This document shows, one piece after another, positions 33,500 through 43,793 of a DNA stretch of 64,000 bases (positions are counted from its first letter, which is position 1; every line of letters starts with the position of its first letter). A program made the position numbers and the translations under genes. The notes beneath the pieces are model-generated. The model saw nothing but the letters and a program-made list of their open reading frames with translations, ran no database searches and had not been told where the DNA came from. This DNA comes from Lichenibacterium ramalinae (lineage in GTDB: Bacteria > Pseudomonadota > Alphaproteobacteria > Rhizobiales > Beijerinckiaceae): NCBI RefSeq assembly GCF_004137085.1, contig NZ_QYBC01000016.1, positions 62,001-126,000 on the forward strand. Direction: 5' to 3'.

Positions 33500-33976
33500 T
33501 CAAGCGTCGGGCGCCGCGCCGCGCCCGGCCATGAACTCTTCCAGCGTCACCACCCGGAAGCCCGGCGGCAGTGCCCCGCGCAGGATGTCGCGCTTGCGCA
33601 GGATCTTGCCGTCCCGGGTGATGAAGACCGTGCACCCCGCCTCGGCGGCCTCCGACAGGTGCGCGGCATCGGCGTCGTGCTTGCCCGGGCGCCCATCGCC
33701 GCGCAGGATGGCCCGCACCCGGATGCGATCGATATGCTGGCGGGGCGTGAGCGGCGCGGCCCGCGAGGGCGGCGCGAGGCCGGCGGCGAAAGCCCGCACG
33801 GCATCGGGCGCTCCGGCGTGGCGCATCTCGCCCGCCACGCCCGACGGCACGACGAGGCGGAACGCCCCGGCCGTGACGGCGGCGGCGAAGGCGTCCAACA
33901 CCGCGTCCCGGGGCGAGCCGTCGCGGTCGAGCGCATTGGCGTCGATGGCGACGACGGGGCGGTCGCGCGGGGCCAT
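33500..33976 (-). CDS. PIN-domain-like protein
   Basis: 158 residues from the ATG at 33976. AIDANALDRDG has the first acidic residue of PIN-type nucleases, and KHDADAAHLSEAAEAGCTVFITRDGKIL carries the central and terminal Asp cluster (DAAHL, TRD) typical of the fold. LRGALPPGFRVVTLEEFMA ends the domain. PIN proteins cleave RNA, often as VapC-type toxins, but no antitoxin gene is adjacent and the protein is longer than most VapC. It starts 5 bases after the diguanylate cyclase gene ends, so the two may be cotranscribed. Confidence 0.72.
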   Translation of the reverse strand: MAPRDRPVVAIDANALDRDGSPRDAVLDAFAAAVTAGAFRLVVPSGVAGEMRHAGAPDAVRAFAAGLAPPSRAAPLTPRQHIDRIRVRAILRGDGRPGKHDADAAHLSEAAEAGCTVFITRDGKILRKRDILRGALPPGFRVVTLEEFMAGRGAAPDA

Positions 33977-33981
33977 GGCGC

Positions 33982-35019
33982 TCAGGCGCAGTCCGACAGC
34001 GGCACGGCGGGCGGGCGCAGCCGGCCGGCCAGAGCCATGGGGCGCACGACGGCGCGGTTGCGGCCATCGCGCTTGGCCCGGTACAGCGCGGCATCGGCTG
34101 CGGCGAGCAGGTTCCGCCCGTCGGGATCGGGCCGGGGCACCGACACGCCGCCGATGCTCACCGTCACGACGGTGCCGACCGGCGCCGCGCGATGGGGGAT
34201 CCGCAGGGCTTCCACGGCGAGGCGGATCCGGTCCGCCACCGCGCGGGCGCCGGCGAGGTCGGTGTCGGGCAGGATCACGGCGAATTCCTCTCCACCGTAG
34301 CGGGCCGCGTGATCGACGCTGCGGCGCACGGCATTGCCGACCGTCCGGGCCACGACGCGCAGGCATTCGTCGCCCCTGCCGTGGCCGTAGCTGTCGTTGA
34401 AGAGCTTGAAGCCGTCGATGTCCATCATCAGCAGCGCCAGCGGCGTGCCGGCCCGGGCGCAGCGCTTGCTCTCGAGGTCCAGAGCCTGGTCGAAGCTGCG
34501 GCGGTTGGCGAGTCCGGTCAGGCCGTCCAGCGCCGCCAGGGTGGCGAGCGCGTCCTGGGCTTCGCGCTGGGCCGTGATGTCGCGCAGCGTTTCCACCACG
34601 GCGATGACGGCGCCGCCGTCGTCGTAGATGGGCCCGGCATCGATGGCGAGATAGACGCGGCGACCGGCATGGCGCAGGTCGCACCAGTCCTCGACGGCGG
34701 CGCCGAAGTCGTTGAGCCCGAACTTGCTGAAGTCGCGGTAGAACGCGTGGATCTCGCTGAACCGCGATTCCAGCACGAGGTCGGCGAGCGTGGGCTGCGG
34801 CTCGGCGTAGAAGGCGCGCCAATGCTCGGCCGTGCCGACCACGGCCTCGGCGGACAGGCCCGTCAGCCGTTCGCAGGCCTTGTTCCAGATGAGGACCCGC
34901 CCGGCGGGATCCAGCACGAAGGTCGGCACGACGAGGTGCTGCATCAGGTCCATGGCGAAGCGGCGGTCCCGCTCCGATGCGCTGGCGGACGGAAAGGTGG
35001 CCGGCCCGTCGAGTTGCAT
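33982..35019 (-). CDS. PAS-GGDEF diguanylate cyclase
   Basis: 345 residues. A PAS domain spans about residues 25-145 (VPTFVLDPAGRVLIWNKACE, VVETLRDITAQREAQD). A GGDEF domain follows: DGLTGLANRRSFDQAL, MMDIDGFKLFNDSYGHGRGD and the active site RYGGEEFAVILP. The inhibitory I-site RxxD is present as RSVD five residues before GGEEF, so product feedback is likely. It makes cyclic di-GMP from GTP in the cytoplasm. Near the chemotaxis operon it may link sensory input to motility or adhesion; the ligand of the PAS domain is unknown. Confidence 0.93.
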   Translation of the reverse strand: MQLDGPATFPSASASERDRRFAMDLMQHLVVPTFVLDPAGRVLIWNKACERLTGLSAEAVVGTAEHWRAFYAEPQPTLADLVLESRFSEIHAFYRDFSKFGLNDFGAAVEDWCDLRHAGRRVYLAIDAGPIYDDGGAVIAVVETLRDITAQREAQDALATLAALDGLTGLANRRSFDQALDLESKRCARAGTPLALLMMDIDGFKLFNDSYGHGRGDECLRVVARTVGNAVRRSVDHAARYGGEEFAVILPDTDLAGARAVADRIRLAVEALRIPHRAAPVGTVVTVSIGGVSVPRPDPDGRNLLAAADAALYRAKRDGRNRAVVRPMALAGRLRPPAVPLSDCA

Positions 35020-35217
35020 CCCCCCTGGCCTTTCGCACGCGCCTGATACCGCCCGGCATCCCCGAAGCGCCTTCGTCGCTGTGGCGAATGGCGCCGGCCC
35101 GGCATCGAGAGCAGCCTCATCCGGGTTGCCGACGCCGAAGCGACTCCGACCCAGTCGGACCGAGTGTCGGCCCCAAAGCTTTAATCCCGCCTAAACGGGT
35201 CGTCCGCCCGGCGCGGG

Positions 35218-35586
35218 TCAGTGCAGCGTGACGGCGTTCTGCATGGCGGCCAGCACGTCGAGCGGCCGCCAGGGCTTCGGCACGAAGCGGACGGACTTCG
35301 GCAGATCGGCCGGCGGGCGGGCGCGGCCCGACGTCACCAGGACGGTGATGTGCGGCCAGCGGGCCGCCACCGTCCCGGCGAGGTCGAAGCCGTCGGCCTC
35401 GCCCGGAAACTGCACGTCGGTGAAGATCGCCCCTACGTCGGCCGCCTGGTCGCGCACGTAGGCCAAGGCCTCGTCGGCGGTCTCCATCTCGATGACCCAG
35501 AGGCCAGCCGCCTCGAACATCGTCGCGGCGTCGACGCGCAGCAAAGGGTCGTCCTCGACGACCAGCACGGCTTTTCCGACGACCAT
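35218..35586 (-). CDS. Single-domain response regulator
   Basis: 122 residues from the ATG at 35586; longer frames upstream are unlike any receiver. The acidic pair is in VLVVEDDPLLR, the phosphoacceptor Asp in IFTDVQFPG, Thr/Ser in VLVTSGRA and Lys in FVPKPWRP. It is of the FixJ/Rhizobiales single-receiver type seen beside hybrid histidine kinases. No kinase is adjacent, so the partner is unknown. About 190 bases separate it from the diguanylate cyclase gene. Confidence 0.88.
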   Translation of the reverse strand: MVVGKAVLVVEDDPLLRVDAATMFEAAGLWVIEMETADEALAYVRDQAADVGAIFTDVQFPGEADGFDLAGTVAARWPHITVLVTSGRARPPADLPKSVRFVPKPWRPLDVLAAMQNAVTLH

Positions 35587-35873
35587 CGGCTTTCCCCCGC
35601 TCGCGGCGGCACCTTCAGCACGGAACAGGTTCGGCGACCCGAACGGCGGTGCGGGACCGCGCTCGAAGGCCTGGCGCCTGCCCGGCTCCGCGCCACGGAG
35701 CCGGTTCGCATCCACGGAAAACCCAACGCGCGGCGCGGCCGGCGGTTCAGCGGTCTTCCGGCGGTCCCACGCGGGACCGGCCGCGGCGATTGGAAGCCGA
35801 TGAACCGGGCGAAGGCGCTCGGGCGTAGGTCATGCCGTTGCAGAGGCACGCCCGCAACCGGATGCGAGCCGTT

Positions 35874-36308
35874 CTAGAACAGGTCGAACTCGCCGCTGGT
35901 CGGGCCGGGGGCCCGTCCGGCCAGGCGCGCGCCGAGGCTCGCCAGCGTCAGGGTCGCGGCGACGCCGTCGAGGTCCAGCGGTTCCCGGCCGATGCGCAGC
36001 CGGCCGACGGCGGCGAGGAAGGCCGACAGGCCCTGCAGCGACTGGGCCACGAGGTCGAGCTTCTGGGCCTGCTGCATCAGGCTGGCGTCGCTGGCCGCGG
36101 CCGAGGCCAGGGCCGGGCCGAGCGAGGCCTGCAGTTCGTCCACGGCCAGCGACAGGCCCGTGAGTTCGCGGCCGACGCGCTCGACGAGCAGCGCGGCATC
36201 GGCCTCGCCGCGGTGGCGACCGGGCGCGTCGTCCGCCGGTCGGTTCTGCGCCTGCAGGGTCATCGGGGGCTCATCGTGATGGAACAGCGATCGGACGGAC
36301 ATCGACAT
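35874..36308 (-). CDS. CheT-like chemotaxis protein with DxxxQ motif
   Basis: 144 residues from ATG 36308 (alternatives at 36302 and 36263). It is the last gene of the chemotaxis operon, 14 bases after cheD, the place held by cheT in Sinorhizobium meliloti. The protein is almost entirely helical. The helix QKLDLVAQSLQ contains D85-x3-Q89, the residue pair CheZ phosphatases use against phospho-CheY. The C-terminus ends SGEFDLF, much like the CheD ending ALELF. A signal-termination role is inferred from motif and position; overall similarity to any named family is low. Confidence 0.65.
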   Translation of the reverse strand: MSMSVRSLFHHDEPPMTLQAQNRPADDAPGRHRGEADAALLVERVGRELTGLSLAVDELQASLGPALASAAASDASLMQQAQKLDLVAQSLQGLSAFLAAVGRLRIGREPLDLDGVAATLTLASLGARLAGRAPGPTSGEFDLF

Positions 36309-36322
36309 CTCCCGCCACGGCC

Positions 36323-36871
36323 TCAGAACAGCTCGAGCGCGCCGGCGCTCGGCACGACCCGCGCCGGGCGCGGTGGCGGCACCGGCTCGGCCGCCCCCAT
36401 GAAGCTGCGGCGCGCCCGCCCCGTGACGGGCCAGAACTGGATGCGGCGGCCGCGCTCGCCTCCGAGGCATTCGGAGGTGATGCGGATGTTCTCGCGCTGC
36501 AGGAAGCCCTTGGCGAAGGAAGCGTTGAGCGAGCCGATGTCGGACAGGCCCTGCATGGTGCTGGCGCCGCCGAACAGCTTGGCCTCGAGCCGCGAGCGCA
36601 GGGCGCCGCGCCCCAGCAGGGCGTTGACGAGCAGTTCCATCGCATGCACGCCGAACCGCTCGGCATAGGCGCGCCCGCCCGCGCCGGAATCGCCGGGCAG
36701 CAGGAAGTGGTTCATGCCGCCCACCCCGGCGACGGGGTCGTGCAGGCAGGCCGCCACGCAGGAGCCCAGCAGCGTCGCCAGGACGTCCCGCGGGTCCTCG
36801 GTGACCTTCTGCTCGCCCTGGATGACGTGGTGGGTGACGGCGACGGCGCCGCCGTCGAGCGCCGCCCTCAC
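36323..36871 (-). CDS. cheD: Chemoreceptor glutamine deamidase CheD
   Basis: 182 residues from GTG at 36871, overlapping the cheY2 stop as GTGA. The catalytic Cys-His pair is visible in [15 protein letters not shown] and [10 protein letters not shown], and the conserved [12 protein letters not shown] and [12 protein letters not shown] follow. CheD deamidates specific Gln residues of chemoreceptors and helps adaptation. The C-terminal extension of about 30 residues is Pro-rich and ends ALELF. Confidence 0.95.
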   Translation of the reverse strand: MRAALDGGAVAVTHHVIQGEQKVTEDPRDVLATLLGSCVAACLHDPVAGVGGMNHFLLPGDSGAGGRAYAERFGVHAMELLVNALLGRGALRSRLEAKLFGGASTMQGLSDIGSLNASFAKGFLQRENIRITSECLGGERGRRIQFWPVTGRARRSFMGAAEPVPPPRPARVVPSAGALELF

Positions 36872-37257
36872 TGCAGCACGCCGAAGACCGCTTCGATCTT
36901 CTTCTTGAGTTCGGGCACCGAGACCGGCTTCTTCAGGTAGTTGTTGACCTTGAGGCTCATGGCGAGCTGCAGGAACTCCTTGTCCTCGACGCCCGTGAGC
37001 AGGAAGAAGGCGCTCTTCTGCGTCGGACCGTGCGAGCGCACGGCGCGCAGCAGTTCGACGCCGTTGAGCTTGGGCATGTGATAGTCGGAGATGACGAGGT
37101 GGACGGGGCTCTTCATCACCATGCCGAGGGCCTCTTCGCCGTCCTTGGCCATGGCGACGTTGGTGATGCCGATGTCGGACAGGGCCGAGCGGATCAGCAG
37201 ACGGCTCGTCTGCTGGTCGTCGGCGATCATGACCTTCAAGACTGAGGCGAGCGGCAT
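36868..37257 (-). CDS. cheY: Chemotaxis response regulator CheY (CheY2 position)
   Basis: 129 residues. Acidic pair D13-D14 (IADDQQTS), phosphoacceptor D58 ([11 protein letters not shown]), T88 (LLTGVED) and K110 (YLKKPVS) are all present. Its position between cheB and cheD equals that of S. meliloti cheY2, the main motor-controlling regulator; by analogy this copy likely binds FliM. It lies 4 bases after cheB. Confidence 0.93.
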   Translation of the reverse strand: MPLASVLKVMIADDQQTSRLLIRSALSDIGITNVAMAKDGEEALGMVMKSPVHLVISDYHMPKLNGVELLRAVRSHGPTQKSAFFLLTGVEDKEFLQLAMSLKVNNYLKKPVSVPELKKKIEAVFGVLQ

Positions 37258-37261
37258 GGCG

Positions 37262-38329
37262 TTACGTCCTGTCCAGTTTGTTCGTCAGGCTGGCGATCTC
37301 GGCGCCGATCCGCCGGAGCGGCAGCTGCCGGTCCACCGCGCCGATCTCGAACGCGACCTTCGGCATTCCATAGATGAGGGAACTCGCGGCATCCTGCCCC
37401 AGCGTCGCCGCGCCGGCGTTGCGCATCGCCAGCAGCCCATCCGCCCCGTCGCGCCCCATGCCGGTGAGGATCACCCCCACGGCGTCCCCGCCCGCGGCCT
37501 TGACGACGGAGCGGAACAGCACGTCCACGGACGGGCAATGGCCGTTCACCGGCGGCCCTTCGCGCAGGCGGCAGCGCGGCGGGCCGGCGCCGCGCGGGCC
37601 CGCCCGCCCGGTGACCTCGAGGTGCTGGTGGCCGCCCGGCGCGATGTAGATGCGGCCGGGCAGGAGCGGGGCGCCGTCGGTCGCCTCCGCCACCGTGGCG
37701 AGGCACAGCTTGTCGAGCCGCTCGGAGAAGCTGCGGGTGAAGAGCGGCGGCATGTGCTGCGTCACCACCACGGGGGCGCAGTCGGCCGGCAGGGTCGTCA
37801 GCACGGCGGTGAGGGCCTCGACCCCGCCCGTGGAGGAGCCGATCGCCACGATGCGCCCGTTCGGCGCATAGGCGGCGGCCGGTCCGGCGCTGGCGGTGGC
37901 GGGCGCACCGCGGCCCGATGCCGGGCTGCCGGGCTGCATGCGCACGCCCGCCGCCATGCGCACCTTGTCGGCGAGGTCGCCGAAGGGGCGCAGCTCGCCG
38001 AGCCCGGGCTTGGTGACGCAGTCCACGGCGCCGATCTCCAGCGCCCGCGTGGTGATCTCGCCGCCGCGCGGCGTGAGGCTCGACACCATGATGACGGGCG
38101 TCGGCCGCAGGCGCATCAGCCGCTCGAGGAAGTCGATGCCGCTCATGTTGGGCATCTCGACGTCGAGCGTGAGCACGTCCGGGCTGAGGTCCTTGATGGC
38201 CTGGCGGGCTTCGAGCGGGTCGGCGGCATGGCCCACCACTTCGAGGTCCGGCTCGGCGTTGAGCACCGCCGAGATGAGCTGGCGCATGCTGGCCGAATCG
38301 TCGACGACGAGGACGCGGTTCTTTCTCAT
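37262..38329 (-). CDS. cheB: Chemoreceptor methylesterase CheB
   Basis: 355 residues from ATG 38329 (ATGA overlap with cheR). Receiver domain: D10-D11 and phosphoacceptor D56 in [12 protein letters not shown]. After a linker of about 40 residues comes the esterase domain with Ser in [12 protein letters not shown], His in [11 protein letters not shown] and Asp in [11 protein letters not shown]. CheB demethylates and deamidates receptors once phosphorylated by CheA. The full triad is present. Confidence 0.96.
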   Translation of the reverse strand: MRKNRVLVVDDSASMRQLISAVLNAEPDLEVVGHAADPLEARQAIKDLSPDVLTLDVEMPNMSGIDFLERLMRLRPTPVIMVSSLTPRGGEITTRALEIGAVDCVTKPGLGELRPFGDLADKVRMAAGVRMQPGSPASGRGAPATASAGPAAAYAPNGRIVAIGSSTGGVEALTAVLTTLPADCAPVVVTQHMPPLFTRSFSERLDKLCLATVAEATDGAPLLPGRIYIAPGGHQHLEVTGRAGPRGAGPPRCRLREGPPVNGHCPSVDVLFRSVVKAAGGDAVGVILTGMGRDGADGLLAMRNAGAATLGQDAASSLIYGMPKVAFEIGAVDRQLPLRRIGAEIASLTNKLDRT

Positions 38330-39237
38330 GCGCCCTTCCCCCCGGCGTGGCGGTAGATGGTGATGCCGACGTTGGTGAAGCGCGACTGCGCGCTGCCCGA
38401 CAGCCGTTCCGAATGGCCGATGCACAGTGTGCCGCCCGGCAGCAGCTTCTGCGAGAAGCGCTCCCAGATCTTGGCCTGGGTCGCCTCGTCGAAGTAGATG
38501 ACGACGTTGCGGCAGAAGATGATGTCGAACTGCCCCGCCATGGGCCATTGCCCCATGAGGTTCAGCTCGCGGAAGGCGACGAGGCGACGCATGTCGTCCG
38601 TGGCGGAGAACCAGCCGGACTCGCCCCGGCCGCCATCCGGCCGGAAGAAGCGCTTGAGCTCGGCCGGCGGCACGCCGTCGAGCGCGCCGCGGTCGTAGCG
38701 GCCCGCCCTCCCCTCCTCAACGACGTTGGGGTCGATGTCGCTGGCGAGGATGCGCACGTCGCGGTCCGCGGCGTCCGGCATCAGCGACAGCACCGTCATG
38801 GCCAGCGAATAGGGCTCGTGCCCCTTCGAGCAGCCCGCCGACCAGATCCTGACGCGCCCGCCCCGCTTCGCCGCCTCGAGCAGCGGCGGCAGCACGGTCG
38901 TCCGCAGGTGCTCGAAGTGATGCGGCTCCCGGAAGAACCGCGTCACGTTGGTGGTCAGCGCCGCCATCATCTGCTGGCGCTCGTCGGCGCCGCCCGCCTC
39001 GTCGAGGAAGGCGCAGTAATCGCGGAACGATTCGAGGCCGAGGATCCGCAGGCGCTTCACGAGCCGCGAATAGACCAGCGTCGACTTGGCTTCGGGCAGG
39101 AAGATGCCGGCGTCGGCGTGCAGCATGGCGGCGATGCGGCGGAAGTCCTCCGCCCGGAAGACGAACTCCCCCTCGACGATGCTGTCCGTCCGCGAGCCCT
39201 CGGCCTTGGACCGTGGGACGTTCAGCGCAGCGCTCAT
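38326..39237 (-). CDS. cheR: Chemoreceptor methyltransferase CheR
   Basis: 303 residues. The N-terminal helical domain ([20 protein letters not shown]) is followed by the SAM-binding domain with [30 protein letters not shown] and [16 protein letters not shown]. It methylates receptor Glu residues with S-adenosylmethionine. It overlaps both neighbours by ATGA, so cheW, cheR and cheB are translationally coupled. Confidence 0.96.
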   Translation of the reverse strand: MSAALNVPRSKAEGSRTDSIVEGEFVFRAEDFRRIAAMLHADAGIFLPEAKSTLVYSRLVKRLRILGLESFRDYCAFLDEAGGADERQQMMAALTTNVTRFFREPHHFEHLRTTVLPPLLEAAKRGGRVRIWSAGCSKGHEPYSLAMTVLSLMPDAADRDVRILASDIDPNVVEEGRAGRYDRGALDGVPPAELKRFFRPDGGRGESGWFSATDDMRRLVAFRELNLMGQWPMAGQFDIIFCRNVVIYFDEATQAKIWERFSQKLLPGGTLCIGHSERLSGSAQSRFTNVGITIYRHAGGKGA

Positions 39238-39701
39238 GCGGCCTGCCGTTCGGCGGCGGGCAGCACGTGGTCGAGCGTGATGAGGCTGATCATCCGGCCG
39301 TCGACCGCCAGCACGCCGGTGACGAAGCTGCGCGCCATGTCGGAGGCGACGTCGGGGGTCGGCTGCACGGTGTCGGATGTCACCGTCAGGATGCCGGTCA
39401 CGGCATCGACCAGCAGGCCCACGACCTGGTGGCCGACCTGGGCCACGATGATGACGGCGCGCGCCGAGGGCTCGGTGGGCGGGAAGCCGAGGCGGGCCGC
39501 GAGGTCGACGATCGACAGGACGGCGCCGCGCAGGTTGATGACGCCGCGCACGTAGCCGGGCGAATGAGGCAGCGGCGTCGCCGGCGTCCAGCCGCGAATC
39601 TCGCGGACCGACATGATGTCGACGCAGAATTCCTGCGTGCCGATCAGGAAGGAGATCAGTTCGCGCGAGGCCGCGCCGTCGGTCTTGTGGGCTTCGTTCA
39701 T
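39234..39701 (-). CDS. cheW: Chemotaxis coupling protein CheW
   Basis: 155 residues from ATG 39701, 5 bases after cheA. It is a single CheW domain: [20 protein letters not shown], the conserved [20 protein letters not shown], and [14 protein letters not shown]. It bridges receptors and CheA. The long cheA frame continues opposite in a shadow frame, but only this frame has the CheW motifs. Confidence 0.96.
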   Translation of the reverse strand: MNEAHKTDGAASRELISFLIGTQEFCVDIMSVREIRGWTPATPLPHSPGYVRGVINLRGAVLSIVDLAARLGFPPTEPSARAVIIVAQVGHQVVGLLVDAVTGILTVTSDTVQPTPDVASDMARSFVTGVLAVDGRMISLITLDHVLPAAERQAA

Positions 39702-39706
39702 GGCGA

Positions 39707-41926
39707 TCAGCCTGCGAGTGCGAGGGTGAGGTCGGGGCTGCCGACCCGGGAGCCGGCGGCCGCCACGGTGTCGACGTCGAGGATGAGGGCGACGCGGCCG
39801 TCGCCGAGGATCGTGGCGGCGGCGATGCCCGGCACGTGGCCGTAGTTGGATTCGAGGCTCTTGATGACGACCTGGCGCTGGCCCTGGATGGCGTCGACCA
39901 GCAGGGCGCTGCGGGCCCCGCCCTCGATCTCGACCAGCAGGGCGACGCCGGCGCGGGCGTCCTCGAGGGACCCGCGGAACCCCATGACCTCGCCGACGTC
40001 GACGAGCGGGATGAAGCCGTTGCGCACCCCGATCACCCGGGCATTGCCGCCGAAGCCGTGCACCTCGGTGGCCTTGGGCAGCAGGATCTCGACGATGGCG
40101 GTCAGCGGGATCACCAGCGTGTGCCCCGCCACCGTCACCACCATGCCGTCGAGCACGGCGAGGGTCAGGGGCAGGCTCATCGTGAAGGTCGAGCCCTTGC
40201 CGGGCACCGACGCGATGGAGATGCGGCCGCCGAGCGCCTGGATGGAGCGCTTCACCACGTCCATGCCGACGCCGCGGCCCGAGATGTCCGAGATGGTGGC
40301 GGCGGTGGAGAAGCCCGGCAGGAAGATGAGGTTGTCGGTTTCCTCGTCGGTGAGCTTGGTGTCGGGCGGGATCAGCCCCTTCTCGACCGCGATGGCGCGC
40401 ACCCGCTCGCGGTTGATGCCGGCGCCGTCGTCCGAGATCTCGATGACGATGCGGCCCGAGCGGTGCAGCGCGGACAGACGCACCTGCCCTTCCTCGGGCT
40501 TGCCGGCGGCGAGGCGCACCTCGGGCCGCTCGAGCCCGTGGTCGATGGCGTTGCGGATCATGTGGGTCAGCGGGTCGGACAGCCGCTCGATCACGGTCTT
40601 GTCGACCTCGGTGTTCTCGCCCTCGGTCACGAGCCGGACGCTCTTGCCGACCTGCATGGCGACCTCGCGGGCGAGGCGCGGCATGCGCTGGAACACGGAT
40701 TTCACCGGCTGGGCGCGGATCGCCATGACGCTGTCCTGGATCTCGCGCGTCAGCTGTTCGAGCTCGTCGAGCCCGACCGCGACCTGCGACATGCGGGCCA
40801 GCCCCGCCTCGTTGACGCGCTCGGCCAGCATGGCCTGGTTGATGACGAGTTCGCCCACGAGGTCGATCAGGCGGTCGACCCGGTCGAGGTCGACCCGGAT
40901 GGTGGGCGAGGCCTGGGCGGCCGGGCGATGCTCGGTGGCGGCGTCCGCGGCGGCGGGCACGGCGGCGGGCTCGGCCGCGCGCAGCGGCACCACGACGGCC
41001 TGGGACGGCTCGGCCTCGCCGGGCGCGGGGGCCGGCGGATCGAGGTCGGGCGGGCCGAGGTCGGGCAGTTCGTCCAGCGGGATCGGCTCGAAGACGAACT
41101 CCTCCTCGTCGGGCTCGGCGGGTGCCGGCGCCGCCACGGGCTCGACCTCCAGCGTGCTGTCCCACTCGACGAAATCGAAGATTTCGCGCACCGCGGCCTC
41201 GTCGCGCTCGGTTTCGAGCATCACGGTCCAGCCGAAATAGGCGCCTTCCGGGTCGATGTCGGCGAGGCCGGGCAGGCCACCGGTGTCGCAGGTGACGAGG
41301 GCGTCGCCGAGCAGCGCGAGCTCGCGCATCAGGATGACGGTGTCGTTGCCCTTGGCGTAGAGCTCGGGCCGCGGGCGGAAGGTGATACGGAACCGGTTCA
41401 GCCCGGGCATGGGCGCGAGGTCGCCGAAGTCCGACAGGTCGACCGCCAGGGGCACGAACTCGAAGGCGTCGTCGGCGGCGGGCTCCGGGGCGGCGGCGGC
41501 CACGCTTCCCACGGCGGTAGCCTTGGCGCCCTTGGGGGCGGCCTCGGCACAGCAGGCGGTCAGCTCGGCCGCCACCGCGGCGGCGCGGGCGGCATCGTGG
41601 GGCGCGTCGGCCCGGGCCGCGCGGACGAGGTCGGCCAGGATGTCGGCGGCGCGCAGCATCACCCGCACCAGCGGCGGCGCCGGGGCGAGGCGCCCGACCC
41701 GCACGAGGTCCATCGCGTTCTCGAACGTGTGGGCGAAGTGCACGAGGTCGGTGAGGTTGAAGGCCCCTGCCCCGCCCTTGACCGAGTGGACGGCGCGGAA
41801 CACCGCGTTGACGACCTCGGAATCGTGGTCGCCCGCCTCGATGGCGAGCAGCCCCGTCTCGAGTTCGACGAGCTGTTCCTCGCATTCCTGGAAGAAGGTC
41901 TGCTTGATCTCGGCCAAAGCGTCCAC
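39707..41926 (-). CDS. cheA: Chemotaxis histidine kinase CheA
   Basis: 739 residues. P1 (Hpt) has the phosphorylated His47 in [13 protein letters not shown]2-like and linker regions (residues 130-340) are Ala/Pro/Glu-rich and hold two short FDF-like segments ([18 protein letters not shown]). P3 dimerisation begins at [16 protein letters not shown]. The P4 ATPase has N-box [23 protein letters not shown] and [10 protein letters not shown]. The P5 CheW-like domain ends the protein. It autophosphorylates on receptor signal and feeds both CheY proteins and CheB. It lies 32 bases after cheY1. Confidence 0.97.
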   Translation of the reverse strand: MDALAEIKQTFFQECEEQLVELETGLLAIEAGDHDSEVVNAVFRAVHSVKGGAGAFNLTDLVHFAHTFENAMDLVRVGRLAPAPPLVRVMLRAADILADLVRAARADAPHDAARAAAVAAELTACCAEAAPKGAKATAVGSVAAAAPEPAADDAFEFVPLAVDLSDFGDLAPMPGLNRFRITFRPRPELYAKGNDTVILMRELALLGDALVTCDTGGLPGLADIDPEGAYFGWTVMLETERDEAAVREIFDFVEWDSTLEVEPVAAPAPAEPDEEEFVFEPIPLDELPDLGPPDLDPPAPAPGEAEPSQAVVVPLRAAEPAAVPAAADAATEHRPAAQASPTIRVDLDRVDRLIDLVGELVINQAMLAERVNEAGLARMSQVAVGLDELEQLTREIQDSVMAIRAQPVKSVFQRMPRLAREVAMQVGKSVRLVTEGENTEVDKTVIERLSDPLTHMIRNAIDHGLERPEVRLAAGKPEEGQVRLSALHRSGRIVIEISDDGAGINRERVRAIAVEKGLIPPDTKLTDEETDNLIFLPGFSTAATISDISGRGVGMDVVKRSIQALGGRISIASVPGKGSTFTMSLPLTLAVLDGMVVTVAGHTLVIPLTAIVEILLPKATEVHGFGGNARVIGVRNGFIPLVDVGEVMGFRGSLEDARAGVALLVEIEGGARSALLVDAIQGQRQVVIKSLESNYGHVPGIAAATILGDGRVALILDVDTVAAAGSRVGSPDLTLALAG

Positions 41927-41958
41927 GCGGGGTCCCCCGATTTGTTACGTGCCGAGGA

Positions 41959-42324
41959 TCAGGCCGCGACGCGGCGAACGGCGTCGACGAGCTTGACGGG
42001 GTCGAAGGGCTTGACGATCCAGCCCGTCGCCCCGGCGGCGCGGGCGCGCTGCTTCTTCTCGACGTCGCTCTCGGTGGACAGGACCAGGATCGGCACGGCC
42101 CGCATGCGGCTGTCGCCGCGCACGCCCTCGATGAAGCCGAAGCCGTCGAGGCGCGGCATGTTGATGTCGGTGATGATGACGTCGGGCTGCGAGCCGGCCA
42201 GGACGTCGAGCCCGTGCTGGCCGTCTTCCGCCTGGATCACCGTGTAGCCGGCGGTGGTCAGCGCCACCTTCAGCATGTCGCGCATGGTGCGGCTGTCGTC
42301 GACCGTGAGGACCGTCTTGCTCAT
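41959..42324 (-). CDS. cheY: Chemotaxis response regulator CheY (CheY1 position)
   Basis: 121 residues from ATG 42324. D9-D10, phosphoacceptor D53 ([12 protein letters not shown]), S83/T84 (LVLSTESD) and K105 (WIVKPFDP) are intact. Its place directly before cheA matches S. meliloti cheY1, which acts as a phosphate sink for CheY2. The start overlaps the STAS gene stop (ATGA). Confidence 0.93.
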   Translation of the reverse strand: MSKTVLTVDDSRTMRDMLKVALTTAGYTVIQAEDGQHGLDVLAGSQPDVIITDINMPRLDGFGFIEGVRGDSRMRAVPILVLSTESDVEKKQRARAAGATGWIVKPFDPVKLVDAVRRVAA

Positions 42325-42668
42325 GCCTGGATGCTTTCGGGGATCAGGATGGATTGGAGGCCGAGCAGCCGCAGGCTGTGGGCGAAGGGCTCGGAGGCGA
42401 CCGGAATGGTGAGGGCGGCGCCGTCGGCGGCCCAGGTGGCGGCGGCCGAGGCCAGGACCTGGGCACATTGCGCGCCCAGGTGGTGGACCGCGGAAGCGTC
42501 GAGGGCGAGGTCGGCGCCGCGCAACGCCAGCAGCGCGGCGCGCAACTGGCCGGCGGCGTTGAGGTCCAGCGCGGCGTCGAGCGCCAGCGCCTGGCGCGGG
42601 GGCGCGGCCGCCGCTGCGGCCTTGGCCCGAGGGGGCGATCTGCTGATCCGTTTCACCACGTCCCGCAT
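42321..42668 (-). CDS. STAS-domain protein at head of che operon (CheS/CheX position)
   Basis: About 115 residues from the ATG at 42668; starts up to 42773 (TTG) are possible. After a basic Ala-rich N-terminus the STAS-like core reads LDLNAAGQLRAALLALRGAD, LALDASAVHHLGAQCAQVLA, then TIPVASEPFAHSLRLLGL. In S. meliloti a small STAS-type protein sits at the same place and assists phosphate flow from CheY1 back to CheA; a similar role here is inference. It is the first recognisable gene of the operon, and no chemoreceptor gene precedes it in this window. Confidence 0.75.
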   Translation of the reverse strand: MRDVVKRISRSPPRAKAAAAAAPPRQALALDAALDLNAAGQLRAALLALRGADLALDASAVHHLGAQCAQVLASAAATWAADGAALTIPVASEPFAHSLRLLGLQSILIPESIQA

Positions 42669-42861
42669 CCTCTTGAACACGCCGCCGCGGCCACAGGCCG
42701 GCGGGGAGGAGCGCGCGTCGACGACGCCGATCCTCACCTTGTGTCCAAGTCTAACGGTTCGGGATTGATGCAACCTTAAACAGCGGCGGCCCGCGCCACA
42801 TCGGTGGCGCGATTGTGTCGGCCGGGCGCCGGCTCCGGCCTGCCGGGCCGGGGCCCCGCCT

Positions 42862-43545
42862 TCAGCCCATCAGGCTGTCGAACAGGCCCTTGCCGTCCGT
42901 GCCGCCCGCCAGCGCCTCGATGGCGTTCTCGGGATGGGGCATCATGCCCAGCACGGTGAGCCGCTCCGAGAAGATGCCGGCGATGTGGTTGCGCGAGCCG
43001 TTGGGGCTGGCGGCATGGCCGGGGTCGCCCTCCGGCCCGCAATAGCGGAACGCCACCCGGCCCTCGCCCTCCAGGCGGGCGATGGTGTCGTCGTCGGCGG
43101 CGTAGTTGCCCTCGCCATGGGCGACCGGCACGGCGATGACCTGGCCGGCGGCATAGGCGCGCGTGAAGGGCGTATCGGCCCGCTCGACGCGCAGGTGCTG
43201 CAGGCGGCAGACGAAGTGGAGGTCGGCATTGCGCATCAGCACGCCCGGCAGCAGACCCGCCTCGCAGGCGACCTGGAAGCCGTTGCAGATGGCCAGCACC
43301 CGGCCGCCCCGGGCGGCATGGGCCCGCACCGCGTCCATGACGGGCGAACGCGCCGCGATGGCGCCGCAGCGCAGGTAGTCGCCATAGGAGAAGCCGCCCG
43401 GCAGGACGGCGAGGTCGGTGCCCTCGGGCAGCCGCGTCTCGGTGTGCCACACGCTGGCGGGCTCGTGGCCGGAAGCGCGCTTCAGCGCACGGGCGACGTC
43501 GCGGTCTCGGTTGACGCCCGGGAAGACGACGACCGCCGCCTTCAC
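42862..43545 (-). CDS. purQ: Phosphoribosylformylglycinamidine synthase subunit PurQ
   Basis: 227 residues from GTG 43545, overlapping purS (GTGA). It is a class I glutamine amidotransferase domain: [31 protein letters not shown], the nucleophile Cys in [14 protein letters not shown], and the His-x-Glu pair in [13 protein letters not shown]. It supplies ammonia to PurL for the fourth step of purine synthesis. purL is not directly downstream here. Confidence 0.96.
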   Translation of the reverse strand: MKAAVVVFPGVNRDRDVARALKRASGHEPASVWHTETRLPEGTDLAVLPGGFSYGDYLRCGAIAARSPVMDAVRAHAARGGRVLAICNGFQVACEAGLLPGVLMRNADLHFVCRLQHLRVERADTPFTRAYAAGQVIAVPVAHGEGNYAADDDTIARLEGEGRVAFRYCGPEGDPGHAASPNGSRNHIAGIFSERLTVLGMMPHPENAIEALAGGTDGKGLFDSLMG

Positions 43546-43793
43546 GCCGGCTCTCCCGGGAAGGCGATGGCGTAATCCTCGATGACGGTGTTGGCGAGCA
43601 GCGCCTCGCAGACCCGGCGCAGTTCCGCTTCGGCGGCCGCCCGGTCGGTCGCCTTCAGGGCGACGTCGAAGACCTTGCCCTGCCGCACGCTCTCGACGGC
43701 GCCGTGCCCGAGCGCGTGCAGCGCCCCCTCGATGGCCTTGCCCTGCGGATCGAGGACGCCGGGTTTCAGGGTGACGGAGACGCGGGCCTGCAT
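43542..43793 (-). CDS. purS: Phosphoribosylformylglycinamidine synthase subunit PurS
   Basis: 83 residues from ATG 43793. The small PurS fold shows as [31 protein letters not shown] and [15 protein letters not shown]. PurS bridges PurQ and PurL in the three-part FGAM synthase used outside enterobacteria. It is divergent from the HAD gene with 195 bases between, where the purSQ promoter should lie. Confidence 0.95.
   Translation of the reverse strand: MQARVSVTLKPGVLDPQGKAIEGALHALGHGAVESVRQGKVFDVALKATDRAAAEAELRRVCEALLANTVIEDYAIAFPGEPA

Noticed and set aside
36640-38356. Plus-strand frames opposite the che operon
   Set aside because: The minus strand encodes complete, coupled chemotaxis genes; the opposite frames are unsupported.
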